The notes beneath the pieces are model-generated. The model saw only the letters and a program-made list of their open reading frames with translations. It did no database searches and was not told the origin of the DNA. From NCBI GenBank assembly GCA_014905825.1, contig JACGCN010000031.1, forward strand, positions 434,001-498,000: DNA of 64,000 bases, read 5' to 3'. The DNA comes from Lyophyllum atratum. Lineage: Eukaryota > Basidiomycota > Agaricomycetes > Agaricales > Lyophyllaceae. Every line of letters begins with the position of its first letter. The stretch's first letter is position 1. Position numbers and translations under genes: made by a program. This document shows, piece by piece, positions 1-11,420 of the stretch.

Positions 1-3000
1 ACCTTGCCCTCAGTGATCCTGAGGTCTCGCTAGACGCCTTCGAACCATCGTTGGACTTGATCGCTACTCTTTCACAGCATCACCCACGCGTACCTCCGGA
101 ACACACTTTTGACGTTGTACTCCCACATATGTTCGTTTTCGCGTACCTCCTACCGGCTTGCCATGAGTCCGATAGGGATCATTCCACGTTCAGTGCTGCC
201 AGAGATCTTTGGGATCATTGGAAGAAAGACACTCCCGTCGAACAGCAGGATGATGTTCTGGAGCATATCGAGACAAAGCTCGCAGACATTCTATGTAACA
301 CCCAAGTTCGGCCACTGTAAGCCTCCTATTCTCCGATTTCACCCGCCTTTACTCAACTAGTTAACTCAGCCCTGGCGACGTCCTCGAAATGTTGCAGGAC
401 AAGGCTCACGGACTTTGCTTCAACCTTCCTGTGGATATTTTCCCTACGCCCAATAGGATTGAGAAACTGCTAGATCGACATTCGCCGGATTCGATTCACC
501 CAAGCCTTGCTGTCGTGGATACGCTGATACCTCCCTCCGTCGCATCTACCTCAACAGACCAGACTCCTCGTCCCTTCGACAGCCGAGGCTTTTCCGACTA
601 TGCTCGGGTAGTTGATGCTCTCCTTCGGGCATTCGTCGAGGATCGACAAATTGCGAAGCATAACATCTGGGCATTGCGGCATTTCCAGGCCTTGGGAGTA
701 TACGCGCAGGATTACACAAACATCCCTTCTGCGCAGAGTACGGTATTCGGACCAGAGGCGATCCATGCGAACCTGGAGGCTCTAGTATCACGGGTTGAAC
801 AGGTTACCACGTACATCTTAACCTCTTCAGCAGACGAGGGATGGCGAGAAGTAGCGCTTGCCGCTGCTATCGACGATAGGCAACCTGAACTCTCAGGCTC
901 GTTGTCTGCCTTTTTGGTTGACGCCATTCGACATTCGCGTAGCTCGGAAAGTGCTAGAGATACTCGTATATTGCGGAATATTCTGCAGCACGTTTTCCAC
1001 GACATCAACAAGAACGAGGCTGACCGTTGGATCCTACTTGCTAGAAAGTTAGAGTCGGAAGGTACGTTTGTTTCTTGATCGGGTGAAAAGGGTATGAAGC
1101 TGACACCGGGATCAGCTCCAGAAACGTCCATGGCGCTTGTCTCTGCAGTCGCGAACTTCGCCCCTGAACCACCTCGGCTAGACCGATACCGAAATGAGAT
1201 GGCTGCTAGTTTGCTTGGTATACCTCCCGCAAAAGCAAATACCTCTGGTCTTCTTGCGCTGCGAAAACTTGCGGTCTCCGCGCCGAACCCCGAATCGGAC
1301 ATTGTCTTCCTTCCTCAACCAAGGGCTGTGAACATCACGAAGGCCTGTCAACAATGGATCTCATCCGATGAAGACATCGACGAAGAGCTTGAAAGTGCCA
1401 TGACGTTGGTGTTCTATCATCTCGCGCCTATCCTTCAGGATATCCGGGGCGCGCATTGGGATCTCATATTTGACATGTTGGAGAACAATCTTGAGGTATG
1501 TGGTATTTCGATGCCAAGTTGCTAGAAGGCTGAGTTCTCACTCTGGAACAGAACTCTTCTATGACCGATGACAAGACACTCGTTACTCTCTCCAGGACAT
1601 TGCGGCTAATCATACTCATTCAAGATTTAGTCTCGACCAACAAATCTTTGCGGGCCGATTGGGAGGAACGAAAGACACCGATCTTGACGATGGTGAGGGA
1701 CCTGGCGACTGTACCATTAGGTATTTCCTCCATCATTCACCTTTTGTAGTGTCTCATACTTTTGGTTTCAGATGACCTTGAAGTATCACTGCCGCGGTCG
1801 ACTTGCCGTGGCCTCGTTCTGTCAATCATACAGGATCTACCCCCCTCGCTGATTGACCAAGAAACGTTTTCCAAGGTGGGGCACTTTCGTATCGATACTA
1901 TGGTGTCATCTTACTTATTCCCTTCAAGATGTCTCATCTGGTCATGGACTCGTCAGTTGATGTTCAGAAAATGGCGTATCAATTTCTGGAAACGGCGGCC
2001 AAGAAACGCACGGAGTACCTTGTTATTGAAGCGGGCGTCGACTCCGAAGCCACCGTCGATGCAAGCATTCCTTCAGAGCTCTTGCATATCTTGCAACGAA
2101 GTATCTCTACGGATGAGTCAAATCTGGAATCACAAGTCAGGCTTCCATATAGTTCAACACCCGTCCATTCGTGTGACTGATTTTTCCATCCCAGAACGTA
2201 TTCGGGTACTTGCTCGGATGGATGCTTCTCTTCGATCTTTTCCAAGGATCAGTATGATCGCCCTCTCGATGACGCCGATCATTGCTCACGTATCACTTTA
2301 CCAGAGTCTCAAAGTCCGATCGAGCTACATCGAGCAGCTGCGAAATCTAGACATCATTGTATCACATTTCATTCCAACCGTCCTCAATATGCTTCGATTA
2401 GAAGAAGGGCCGCTCAAGGTTTTCAAACTTGATATATGGGCTGTGGACGAGTTCCGTGTCGAATGTGAGTCTTCGATCGTCAAAACATCCTAAATCACGT
2501 ATCTATATTTGTCACAGACTACGAGCCGGGCTCTGAGTTTGCCCTCCCTCTTTTGACGGCACACCTCTACTACCGCGCCCTTCTTACCATCCCATCCCTC
2601 ATTCACACATGGGTACTTGATTGCAAGGACCGCCAGCTCTCATCCACCATCACCAACTACACATCGCAATATTTCTCCCCTGTAATCATCCGGACGGAGC
2701 TCGCCCATGTCAAGAGTCCCGAGTCAACCTCTCTTCTGGTGGATGAGAATTTCACAATCAAGGTTGCAAGTTCGGTGAATGAAGTCGTGGCATCATATGC
2801 GGTCGACGAACATCAGCTCGAAATCAAGCTCAAGATTCCAAGTGATTGGCCGCTCCATAAGATCGAGGTCAAGGACATGAAGAGGGTCGGAGTGGACGAG
2901 AATCGATGGAGAGCGTGGATGCTAGCTGTACAGCAGATCATCTGGTCACATGTACGTCCGTGCCTTATCCTAAGCGAGAAACCCCTTCGCTGACAGAAGC

Positions 3001-3342
3001 CTTAGAATGGGAGGATCGTGGATGGCCTGGGCTTATTCAAGAAAAACGTCACGTTACACTTTGAAGGTCAAGTGGAATGCGCCATATGTTACTCGTGAGT
3101 ATCAATCGCCTTCGTAAGCACCAACCGATTTGACAATTGTTCCAGAATCATCAGCGTCATGGACGGTACCCTTCCTCGAAAACCTTGCAGAACATGTAAG
3201 AATCGCTTCCATGCAGGATGTCTATACAAGGTGCGATTCGTCTATAGCGTGCGCGCTCAATCCCATTCAAACGATTTTCTGCTAGTGGTTCAACTCAAGC
3301 CACTCGTCGAGCTGTCCTTTATGTCGGTCGGATATATTTTAA
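1..3342 (+). CDS. LTN1: Listerin E3 ubiquitin-protein ligase, C-terminal part (5' end outside window)
   Basis: Listerin is the ubiquitin ligase of the ribosome-associated quality control complex. It marks nascent chains stuck on 60S subunits. The visible part is the long HEAT/ARM-like stalk, the RWD-like region and the terminal RING. Exons 1-316, 370-1061, 1116-1495, 1552-1720, 1772-1875, 1929-2135, 2195-2251, 2305-2464, 2518-2951, 3006-3094, 3148-3230 and 3286-3342 join with consistent phase. The RING follows the ligand pattern CAIC, CRTCKNRFHAGC, CPLC, and the protein ends CPLCRSDIF, where listerins normally stop. The last intron must be spliced to give the KWF motif after HAGCLY. The frame is open at base 3, so the gene starts upstream of the window. 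The assignment rests on RING spacing plus the conserved motifs before it (for example HLYYRALLTIPSLIHTWVLD). Confidence 0.93.
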
Positions 3343-3575
3343 ACAACAACTGTACTTGAACAGTGTACTCTTTGTACATGTAATGTATTTCCTAGATCTT
3401 GCGAAACGGATAGAGTGGGAAGTTGCGCAGGTTTCGTGTTCTACCCACGACAATCGACGCTGATATAGAAACTCCTAACGAGTCGTACCACGGGCGTAGC
3501 TGATCCACTACTGTAAGCCTGTGGCTTCAAAACTGGGGGATGCCCAAATCCAATAATCACCGTCCTCTCTACGGG

Positions 3576-5227
3576 TTACGCTCCATGCATTTTACCCATT
3601 GGAATGTCATCGCACCCTCTGTACAATCGATCCTCGTATTCTATGCCTCCACGAAGAGTGTTATGTGTCCTGCCATGGAATTGTATCGACATTCTCGGTG
3701 GGAGTGTATCTTCCTCGGTAGGGGGCGTCGCCGATGATCGAAGATTGAGGACAAGCCGGGAGACCATCGTTGATGTTATTAGCTGGCTGAAGGAGGCCCC
3801 CATGGCTTTCAGGTCTGGAGGGGCCAACTGGAGGTGCGTGGGTTAAACGCATGTCAGAGTAGGAGATGGGAGTCAACACGTACGAAATAGATGACTGTGT
3901 TCGTTAGGTTCGCCATGAAAATGACAAGGAAGTATATGATGCCGTCTCTCAGGAAGATATGCAGCGTGCTGTGGTGGACGGAATGACTTGGAAATTGATG
4001 GGAAGTGAATCAAAGGAATTGGACGGACGGTGCGAATCCTGACTGCATAAGATAGCCTCGGGTGCGATACAAGGTAAGACCGAACATTAGCGTGTTGGTG
4101 ATCAATGGTGCGACCCATAACGACGCTGTTGATGTACATAAATGTCAAACAGTGGATCTCTGGGACCTCATACACAGCACACTCACGGAATATCCTGCTT
4201 GTTCCACTGAAAATGCATCCTAAACAGACAAGGTTTCGACCATGAGAAACGTCTATGGTTCATCACGGCGTACCAGTAAAACCCTCGGGTAGTTCGACGG
4301 CTGTTCCAAGGAAATTCTCAGCAGACAGCCTCACAGGATCAGGGAATGCTTGCTCACCAGAACCAGTGGCTAGGCCGACGGATGATATAGCAATTTGACT
4401 TGTCCAGAGAATTAGTAGGAAGATAAGGATGGGTATGCTCTTCCCGTAGAGAGCAAAGACCCGAAATATCATGATGACTATTCACGAGTTAGCATAATCT
4501 CTGGGACTACTAATGGCGGGACTGGGCTCACGTTCGCAGACTATAGGGAGTATCGTGAGTAAGCAACGATGGCAAGTCTTAAAGCTTGCTCACTGGCAAT
4601 GATGGCTACCGTCGAGGCTCCTTCAAAAGCCACGAACCGTCGGCATCTGAAAGTTAGTTTAGAAGGGTTTGATATTGCATGCGATAAGGATTTACGCCTG
4701 GAGGATAGGAAGGATGGATCGAATTTAGCGCGATGGATTGGGGGGCAAAAACAAAAACCTCTACTGAGTGAGTCCAGATGGGGTCGTGAAAAGCTGCAAG
4801 AAATTACGATGAGTTATCTCTTGTAGAAAAGCCTGTGGAACCCCTCTCTACGCACCGTCAAGAATGATGATGAATTGCAGTGGTGTTACATATCGATTTA
4901 TCAGGAATAGTACCGTCGCGCCCGAGACCTTTGGCTTCCATATGCGTTCGACCTATCAATACGTTCAGACTGAACTGGCGATGTCAGGGACAATCTCAAA
5001 TCACCTCCTCGGAAAAGGTCAACACTGTATAGACGGAGAAGTCAGTTACGTGATGTGATAGGGAAATGGTGGGCTGACTGTGGTCGAAGATCAAGATCAC
5101 GAAAGACGCTACTTGAAAGTACTTCCCAGCCCGCCTAGAGACCCAGTTTAGTTGTGCCAATGGGAGATGGATGGAAGACTTACAAGTGTTCAGCAGCGAC
5201 GGCCAGAACATTGGCGTCGGGAGCCAT
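3576..5227 (-). CDS. DUF6533-domain multi-pass membrane protein
   Basis: This belongs to the large basidiomycete DUF6533 family of multi-pass membrane proteins, whose biochemical role is unknown. Twelve exons can be joined in phase (5227-5184, 5134-5079, 5024-5005, 4952-4856, 4819-4765, 4646-4594, 4540-4532, 4477-4274, 4219-4187, 4125-4029, 3968-3884, 3827-3576), giving 334 residues, a usual family length. Family landmarks appear in order: KYFQVASFVILIFDH then LTFSEEVERIW (the DUF6533 core, about residues 15-45), LFLINRY, CRRFVAFEGAS, LIMIFRVFALYGKS, FPSLWVAPLITNTLMFGLTL, a late hydrophobic segment RDGIIYFLVIFMANL, and the closing DLKAMGASFSQLITSTMVSRLVLNLR. One exon is only 9 bp. The start at 5227 gives MAPDANVLAVAAEHL, a normal family N-terminus. 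The gene is convergent with LTN1, with about 230 bp between the stop codons. Confidence 0.87.
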
Positions 5228-8053
5228 AACCAGGGATCAGCTTGCAGCGCTGAGGGAGGACGGCGCGATAACCAGGAGACCTAGACACACATTGGGTGGT
5301 GGTGATGTCGAAAGAGATTTAATGGCTGTCGTCAGACCAGCTACAGCCATCAGCATTCATATATCCGTGCCTTTTTCTCAGCTTTCGTCCTCGCCTCCGA
5401 TGGCACGAGGGCGCGGCCTGGCACGGCATCGTGGTACACATGAAAGAAGACATAAGATCCCAGAGTTTCGCCAATTGGGCCATAGTAGATCCGATAGAGT
5501 GCCTGATTCGAGCAAGATTCGACACCAGATAAGGGACGGCCGAGGGTTATAACTTATGGAAAACATATACTGTGTCGGAGTTCCGCCCTGAATACCTCGT
5601 CACCGGCGTTTTTACTCACCACTTCCCCGTTGCCTCAACATGTAAATTCGCTTGCCTAACAGTCTAGACTTATGTCCACTTGGAAAGAAAAGGTGAAGTA
5701 GTGTGAGTGCCGAAAGGCAGCCAACATTCTTTCCGAAAACTCCCCAAATTGGTCAAAACAGCCAGAAAGTGTCGGAATTGGGAACTACGGCTGACACGCC
5801 GGTGGCCAGACTACGGCGGCTCAGCCGGGCCGCTCATTGCCGGCGATTATGCGCGGACTCGTCTTGTCGCCTCTCCCTCTCACCATGAACTCCCATATAT
5901 ATTATTAGTATTATCACAGCTAGAGATTACCATACTCTAATTGGTTTAACCCTAAACCAATCAATACATATATTGCATGGAAGAGCGATATCTTGTGCAG
6001 CCTTGGAAAATTCGAAACATATTATAAAATTCATTACATGACTATAGGACTTGAATATTATGTATGCAGTTCATTATAGTATTGGAGGTTTCTACAAAGA
6101 GTAATGGGCCGCCACCTCGAGCGAGGCATCTGGTGCAACAGTTCGTGCAGTCCAACCGAAATTGATCGGAGCTCATTATGATGGCGGGCACGCTGGGGGG
6201 GAGGGGGTTTCTACCGAAGTAAGTGATACGTCATTGCCCATATTTTTGCTGCTTGGAGCGAGATGTAGCAGGTAACTAGCTCGAGTAGACGAGCACCTAA
6301 ACACCACCTTTGCATGACATGGGCACAGATGTTGCAGCCGGCATTTGCCGCCGTAGCGATCGCCGGAGTGATCGCCGGAGTTGACGCCGTAGTTCTCAAT
6401 TCAGACATGCCCTCAAAACAGCCACCCACAAATTCAAACTCACCAGAAGTTCCGCTTTGCTCCCGCTCGACCAACTCACCTTCAGGTCATCTACATCAGT
6501 CTACATCTATAGCTCATCTTATAGGTACATAGTGTAGATTCTTGATAAAGCATGATGCCTTTAAGCCTATCAACTCTATGTGTACTCACATCGGCCTCAA
6601 AGGTCTAGAAATATGAACATATCCAGCCTTATATGGCTCAACTGCAAAAGAGTCCCAATCCTATGTATGGCCCGGTGAGCGCGACGATGAAAAGTTTTTT
6701 GTGGTCGCAGGTTCAGATATTCGCAAGAAGACCGACGAACGCCCACGATCACCGTGGCCGAGCCATCAATGCATCAGCTTCGGCTACTTGATGAGATCTA
6801 AGCATTGCTCCCGCCCAGGTTCCATATGCAAGGCTTGAACACGGCCACCACTCTCCTCCTCCTGACAACCTTAGCAGGGCAATAATATTACTAAGTATTG
6901 CTGTGTAGGCGGGTCGACCATCGCACTGCTCAGCGCCTAAAACCACGATGCTTAGTAATTCATCTTCACTGGCAAATTCTAGGTGTCCTCAAGACTCGGA
7001 GCCTGTACCTTCGTAAAGCCCTCATGTCGCTACGCGTCACCGGACAGAATCTGCGCAGAAACCATCATCCCTATACTGATGAGTGGAGCAACCATGATGC
7101 GTTGAGAATACATCATTTAGACTCCTCCTTGGTCCTTCTTCGCTGCGACGCCGCTGGATTCAGAAACGGAGGAACGGCGCGGGCGCAAATATACTTCGCC
7201 GCGCGTAATGGTTACTGAAGCGTCCGTACTTTGAAGAGTCTATTTGAGGCCTATGCCGTCTGCTCGACAAGAACTTAAAGGATCCTCCGATTCCAAAGGC
7301 TACGATGCATCGTCCACAGGCTAGCCTTTTCCCAGACGCACTTTGATATGATTGATCTGCATTCAGACTACCTCAGCCGCACCTTGCAGACTTCCCGACT
7401 GTCCATGTATGACATGATGGTTGGCCGGTGAAGCAGCGTATTCAAGTCTTCCGCGACGTCTGCGTCGTATCTTCCCCGGCGCGCAACTCATCTCTTGCCC
7501 AATCCGAGATCCACACAATTAGCCTCTCCCCGCGCTGACCGCATAGCAGACACCGACTGTGCATTCACAAAGGCTTCAAAAGTGCTACTTCCCAAGGGCG
7601 CAAACGGCATCACGGCACCAACATCGTCACGATATTCACGCTAAACAGCAAGGAGCCCACGTCGGAAGAGGTCAACAAACACAAGGAGGCTGGGCTGTTT
7701 GTACAACCGTGGCTTGTCGTGTTCTTGATTTTCGTCTGGGCTGGCCACTGTATAGGGGTGATCACGAATGACGGTCCATCGACAAGATGGTTTGCCGTCG
7801 TCAACAGAATGATTTATCCAGCCAGTTTACCCATACCTATACAGATTCCATATCTGCAGGAACATCCTGGTGTCGTATCATGACGTGCTGGAAAAACATT
7901 CCCCTCCTTTTGGGGTGCCCAGTTCAACGTGAAACCTTCGCCTTCGTTCTTAAACTCTCCTCTTAGCACGTACGGCCATCGACCCCACCCCCTGCATCTC
8001 CTCCGGGTCCCCCGCTTATCAGTAACCCCAACAAAGAGTTGAACAACAATAGC
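5228..8053. other. Long intergenic region with no convincing full gene
   Basis: No complete gene can be supported here. Bases about 5880-6080 are AT-rich, with short TATA-like runs. Around 6350-6390 there is a short direct repeat of gatcgccggagt. Bases 7540-7881 contain the only coding-like stretch and are listed separately. The rest has short, stop-broken frames on both strands and could hold decayed mobile DNA, but I see no terminal repeats. Confidence 0.4.
7617..7881 (+). pseudogene. Orphan coding-like stretch with one membrane segment
   Basis: A frame open from about 7563 to the stop at 7879-7881 reads like protein in its last 87 codons. It has a charged stretch (SKEPTSEEVNKHKEAG), then a hydrophobic segment (PWLVVFLIFVWAGHCIGVIT), then TRWFAVVNRMIYPASLPIPI. 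The preceding part of the same frame looks poor. An overlapping frame upstream (CAFTKASKVLLPKGANGIT) also looks coding, so this may be the last exon of a gene or a decayed remnant. No start, family or intact exon chain could be found. Confidence 0.25.
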
Positions 8054-8275
8054 ATGCCATTCAAACTATTATTCGCGAGGCTGGCTATGAAGCACCGCAA
8101 GCAGCGTCAGGAACAGTCCAAAACCCAGGCTGCTGTGGAGGCGAAGCCCCTCGGGATTCAGAAAACCGCTGGGAGGGAAAGTGGAGAGAGCACTGCGGCG
8201 CAGGCATCGGAAGGATCGCATACGGAGGGGACGCGGCGCCAACGTCGACGGGATCGGAAAGCAAATCGGGGGTAG
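8054..8275 (+). CDS. Small basic hypothetical protein
   Basis: A 73-codon open frame starts at the ATG at 8054 and ends RRQRRRDRKANRG. It is rich in Lys, Arg, Gln and Glu, with short N-terminal hydrophobic character (MPFKLLFARLAM). The upstream 100 bp are pyrimidine-rich, as in many fungal promoters. There is no recognisable domain. It lies convergent to PCNA, about 390 bp from the PCNA stop codon. It may be a real short gene or chance; no second line of evidence is available. Confidence 0.35.
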   Translation: MPFKLLFARLAMKHRKQRQEQSKTQAAVEAKPLGIQKTAGRESGESTAAQASEGSHTEGTRRQRRRDRKANRG

Positions 8276-8661
8276 ATCAAAGTTATTTGGAAGGGGATTC
8301 GGGTGGGATGTTGTAGCGTCGCTGGGTAGAGAAATGGTTAGAGATTTCAGAGACTGCACGAGGGGATGGTCAGGCGACGGTTGTGTTCTTCAAGTGCGCT
8401 GAATAACATATTTTTTACCTGTTGAAGGGCGAAGGCCGAGTTGTTGACATTGTATATTGAATAGCGACTCAGTTCCCGTCTGCGGTGGTAGCGGTTGCTA
8501 ACAATAGGAGGTGCATTCAGGGAAAGCGACAACTAGATACATATTCAACAGGAAGGATACAGGACTACAATGGCAATCAGCGAGGATATTTCATGCACAC
8601 GATAGGAGGCGGTGGTCGTAGGTGGGTCGGGTATGGTTGCCAGCGGCTATTATAGCATAGA

Positions 8662-10048
8662 TTAATCGTCTCCGATCTTGGGCGCGAGGTAGTACCGGAT
8701 GTGGCCTTGGCCGAAGTCGTACGACACCTAGAAGAGGGGAAGAGGTCAAGTCAGGTAATGGTGATGATCGGAGGAGGGTAGCTTACCAGTAGTGGCACGT
8801 CGTTGCTCATCATGAGCTGTACGCGGTTGCACAAACTCGCGCTCTTGGAGAAATTGACGAGGTATTTAAGGGAGAAGGTGAGGGAAACGTGTGCGTTCAT
8901 CTCGATGCGCACGCCGGCCTCTTCCTCGTTGTCGGAGTCGTCTTTTTTGCGGCCCTTGCCCTTCTTCGATGACGAGGCGGTCTTGGCCTTTTTCGAGGGC
9001 TTACTTGAGCTCGAAGACTGCTCAAGAATAAATTAGCATTTGCAAGAGGAGAGGAACAGATAATATACCTTCTTGCGCTTCTTCCCGCTTTCAGAGCCGT
9101 CTTCGTCCTCGTCCTCCTCACGTTCTTCTTCACCCTCATCGTCCGACTTCGCCTTGAATTCCTCATCGTCGTCGTTCATATCTACGTCCTCGTCGGCGGA
9201 TTCCTTCTTCACAGGCTTCTTCTTCTCCTTCTTGATCTTCTTACCATCCTCCGCCTCCTCGTCATCCTCGTCCTCCGCGTCAACATCCACGACCTCATCG
9301 TCCGCACCGTCCTCTTTCTTTGGTGTTTTTGTTTTGGACTGCGTGACCTTGCCGATCGCGGCCGAATCGCTCGGTCGGAGGAGGACGCTACCGTTGGCGG
9401 CCTCACCGTCGCTGGCGAAGCGCACACCCTCTTTGGAGACTTCGATGCGGACACTCTCGCCGAGTAATGAGAGGTCACGCACGATCCGTGTGAACTCGGC
9501 TGAGGGCATTGTTACACGCGCATCGTACTCTGTATCTGGAATGCCCAGCGTGTCGGAGTCGATATCCATAAGCTTCATGTCGTATTCTGCTATGCGGTCC
9601 GAGGCTATGTCGCGCGTCACGACGCGTCGTCAGCATCTAGTTGCTAAAACGCGTTCATAAAAAAGAAGTAGGCTCACATTTTGCCTCGTACACAAGGTTG
9701 AGGACATCAGCCTCGTCGGCGGCTTTGATTGTGCACTCGTCGTCGTCCTTTGCGCACTTGAGGACCTTGGTCAGGCTGGTGAGGTTGACGCCGAGAGGCA
9801 TGGGCCGATCGCAGCGATAGCGCTTAAAGCCTGTCGCTTCAAGCAGGACAGCGACGAGGGCGACGTGTGAGTTGTCCATGGCCTGCAGTGTGATACCCTC
9901 CTCGTTGCAGTCAAAGTTGGCGTCTGTGACTAGCTCCTTGATGGCTGGTGGACGCGATGAGCGAGGCGTACTGTAAGAGCTCGAGGACGTGCTTACCATC
10001 GAGCAGCTTCTTGAGGGTGCCGGCCTCCGAGAGTTTTGCTTCGAGCAT
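8662..10048 (-). CDS. PCNA: Proliferating cell nuclear antigen (sliding clamp) with a large charged insertion
   Basis: PCNA is the trimeric DNA clamp that tethers replicative polymerases and repair factors. Five exons (10048-9997, 9944-9678, 9604-9069, 9017-8787, 8727-8662) join in phase to 383 residues; the family norm is about 258-264. The core is normal: [20 protein letters not shown] at the start, [10 protein letters not shown], the interdomain region with [21 protein letters not shown], then SFSLKYL-type strands ([13 protein letters not shown]) and [10 protein letters not shown] at the end. About 120 extra residues, almost all Glu, Asp, Lys and Ser, sit in the loop that normally joins two strands of the second domain (after GKVTQS and before [11 protein letters not shown]). 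An intron lies inside the insertion. The start is shared head to head with the gene at 10318, 269 bp away. Confidence 0.95.
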
Positions 10049-10317
10049 AGTGGCGACGCGTCTGGGGCGGGCGGGAAGGGTGAAGAGAAAGAATTACAGA
10101 AACGCGTGACCGTCACGTCGCGTCAAGAGTAAAATTAAGGCGGAGATTCAATCCCGCATATGTCACGTTACTGCTCAGACTCTCAACGCCTCCTTTTCTA
10201 CTGCCACCGTTTTTCATTACTCTCCACCATCGCAGACTTTGCGCCACCACCTTCAGACTTTCTTTGTACACGCTGGGAATACCCCTTTACGACTAGATTA
10301 ATTCACGAACCGCCGCG
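10049..10317. promoter_or_regulatory. Shared divergent promoter interval of PCNA and the 10318 gene
   Basis: The two ATGs face away from each other across 269 bp. The interval is rich in C/T runs on the plus strand and contains cgcgt-type hexamers close to the PCNA start (around 10094-10125). Such MluI-like motifs are known to mark G1/S genes in yeasts. Their use here is an inference from position only. Confidence 0.45.
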
Positions 10318-11420
10318 ATGACGACGACGTTGCTCAATCGCCATGCAGTCAGTGACCTGGCCGGCCATAAGACCCGTGCTGCCCAGCGCAAGCAGAGGCT
10401 CCTCGAAATCGAGAACGAGATGCGCCTGGAGGATGCAGAGGCTCTTAAAATGACAGAAGTACGCGTTTGACACCGATATGAAAGGCTGTCACTGTCATCA
10501 ATCACTAAATGTCACTTCAGGAACAGCGGGAGACCCTACTTCGATCTTTCACCTCCGTAAAGGTGGAGTTCAGTGACCTCGATGGCCTTGCGTGGAACGC
10601 GCCCTGTGCAACTCCCGCGTCACCCACGCCGCGAGGGCGATCTCCAGACCATGCGTTCGTGATCCTCACCAACGCTGACCTCGCGTCGTTCGAGCCCCAT
10701 GAAACCATCCGCGCTTCAGCTGGATCACGCCCACGGCCTCGCGCCAGTATCTCATCCCCTAATCTCTCCGCCGCCTGTGGCACGTTCCCGTCTGTCCCCC
10801 CTTCCCTCAAACACTCCTATTCGGCCCTCTCCAACTTTTCTACCTCGTCTTCGTACTCTCCATCGGCGACCATAAGAGCCATCCTCAAGAGTAAGACCTC
10901 GCGTTCCCGCTCGCCCATCAAGGGACTCTTCCCTACCCAATACTGCGATGTGTACGACTCGGACAGCGACCACACCGTGCGGGGGTCCGACACGGAAGTC
11001 GATGACTCGCCGAGGCCTAAGAAGGAGCGCAAGAAGAGCCGCAGCGGGCGCGAGCGCATCTCTAGCGCTCCGTATCGCATGCCTACATCTATCTCGAGTC
11101 CTATATCTGGTTCCAGGTCTAGCTCTGGTCCTGGTCCCACTGTCACTGGTGTCACCTCTGTGCCTGGTTCACCCGCCCGCGCACCAATGTTCACGCCGTG
11201 GTTAGCTTCGCCAGTTGACGCGAATGGAGGCAGCATTCCTCCAACGGATCCACTCCCAGGCTCGAAACCGGCGTATATCACATATTCGCCCTCCCCTTCC
11301 CCTGCTGTACCATCACCGCCTCTCAATATACCCCAAACCGCGAAGGTCTCGATTTTCCCGCCCGTCCCGAAACCTGGCTCTACGGCATTGGGTGTATACC
11401 AACTACCGGGCGGTGCCTAA
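10318..11420 (+). CDS. Ser/Pro-rich hypothetical protein with a short N-terminal helix
   Basis: Two exons (10318-10458 and 10521-11420, phase 0 intron) give 346 residues. The first 60 residues are helical and charged (AAQRKQRLLEIENEMRLEDA), like a short coiled coil. The rest is Ser-, Pro- and Arg-rich and looks disordered, with SP/RSRSP-type phosphorylation motifs (for example SRSRSPIKGLF) and a basic KKERKKSRSGRER stretch that could act as a nuclear localisation signal. No domain was recognised. The ATG at 10318 is chosen because it opens the helix and lies in the interval shared with PCNA. The last bases of this gene mark the edge of the triplicated block: related sequence recurs near 16400 and 20895. 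Confidence 0.75.

Noticed and set aside
9073..9660. 195-codon Ser-rich plus-strand frame
   Set aside because: It is the antisense of the acidic PCNA insertion; GAx codons on one strand give TCx codons on the other.
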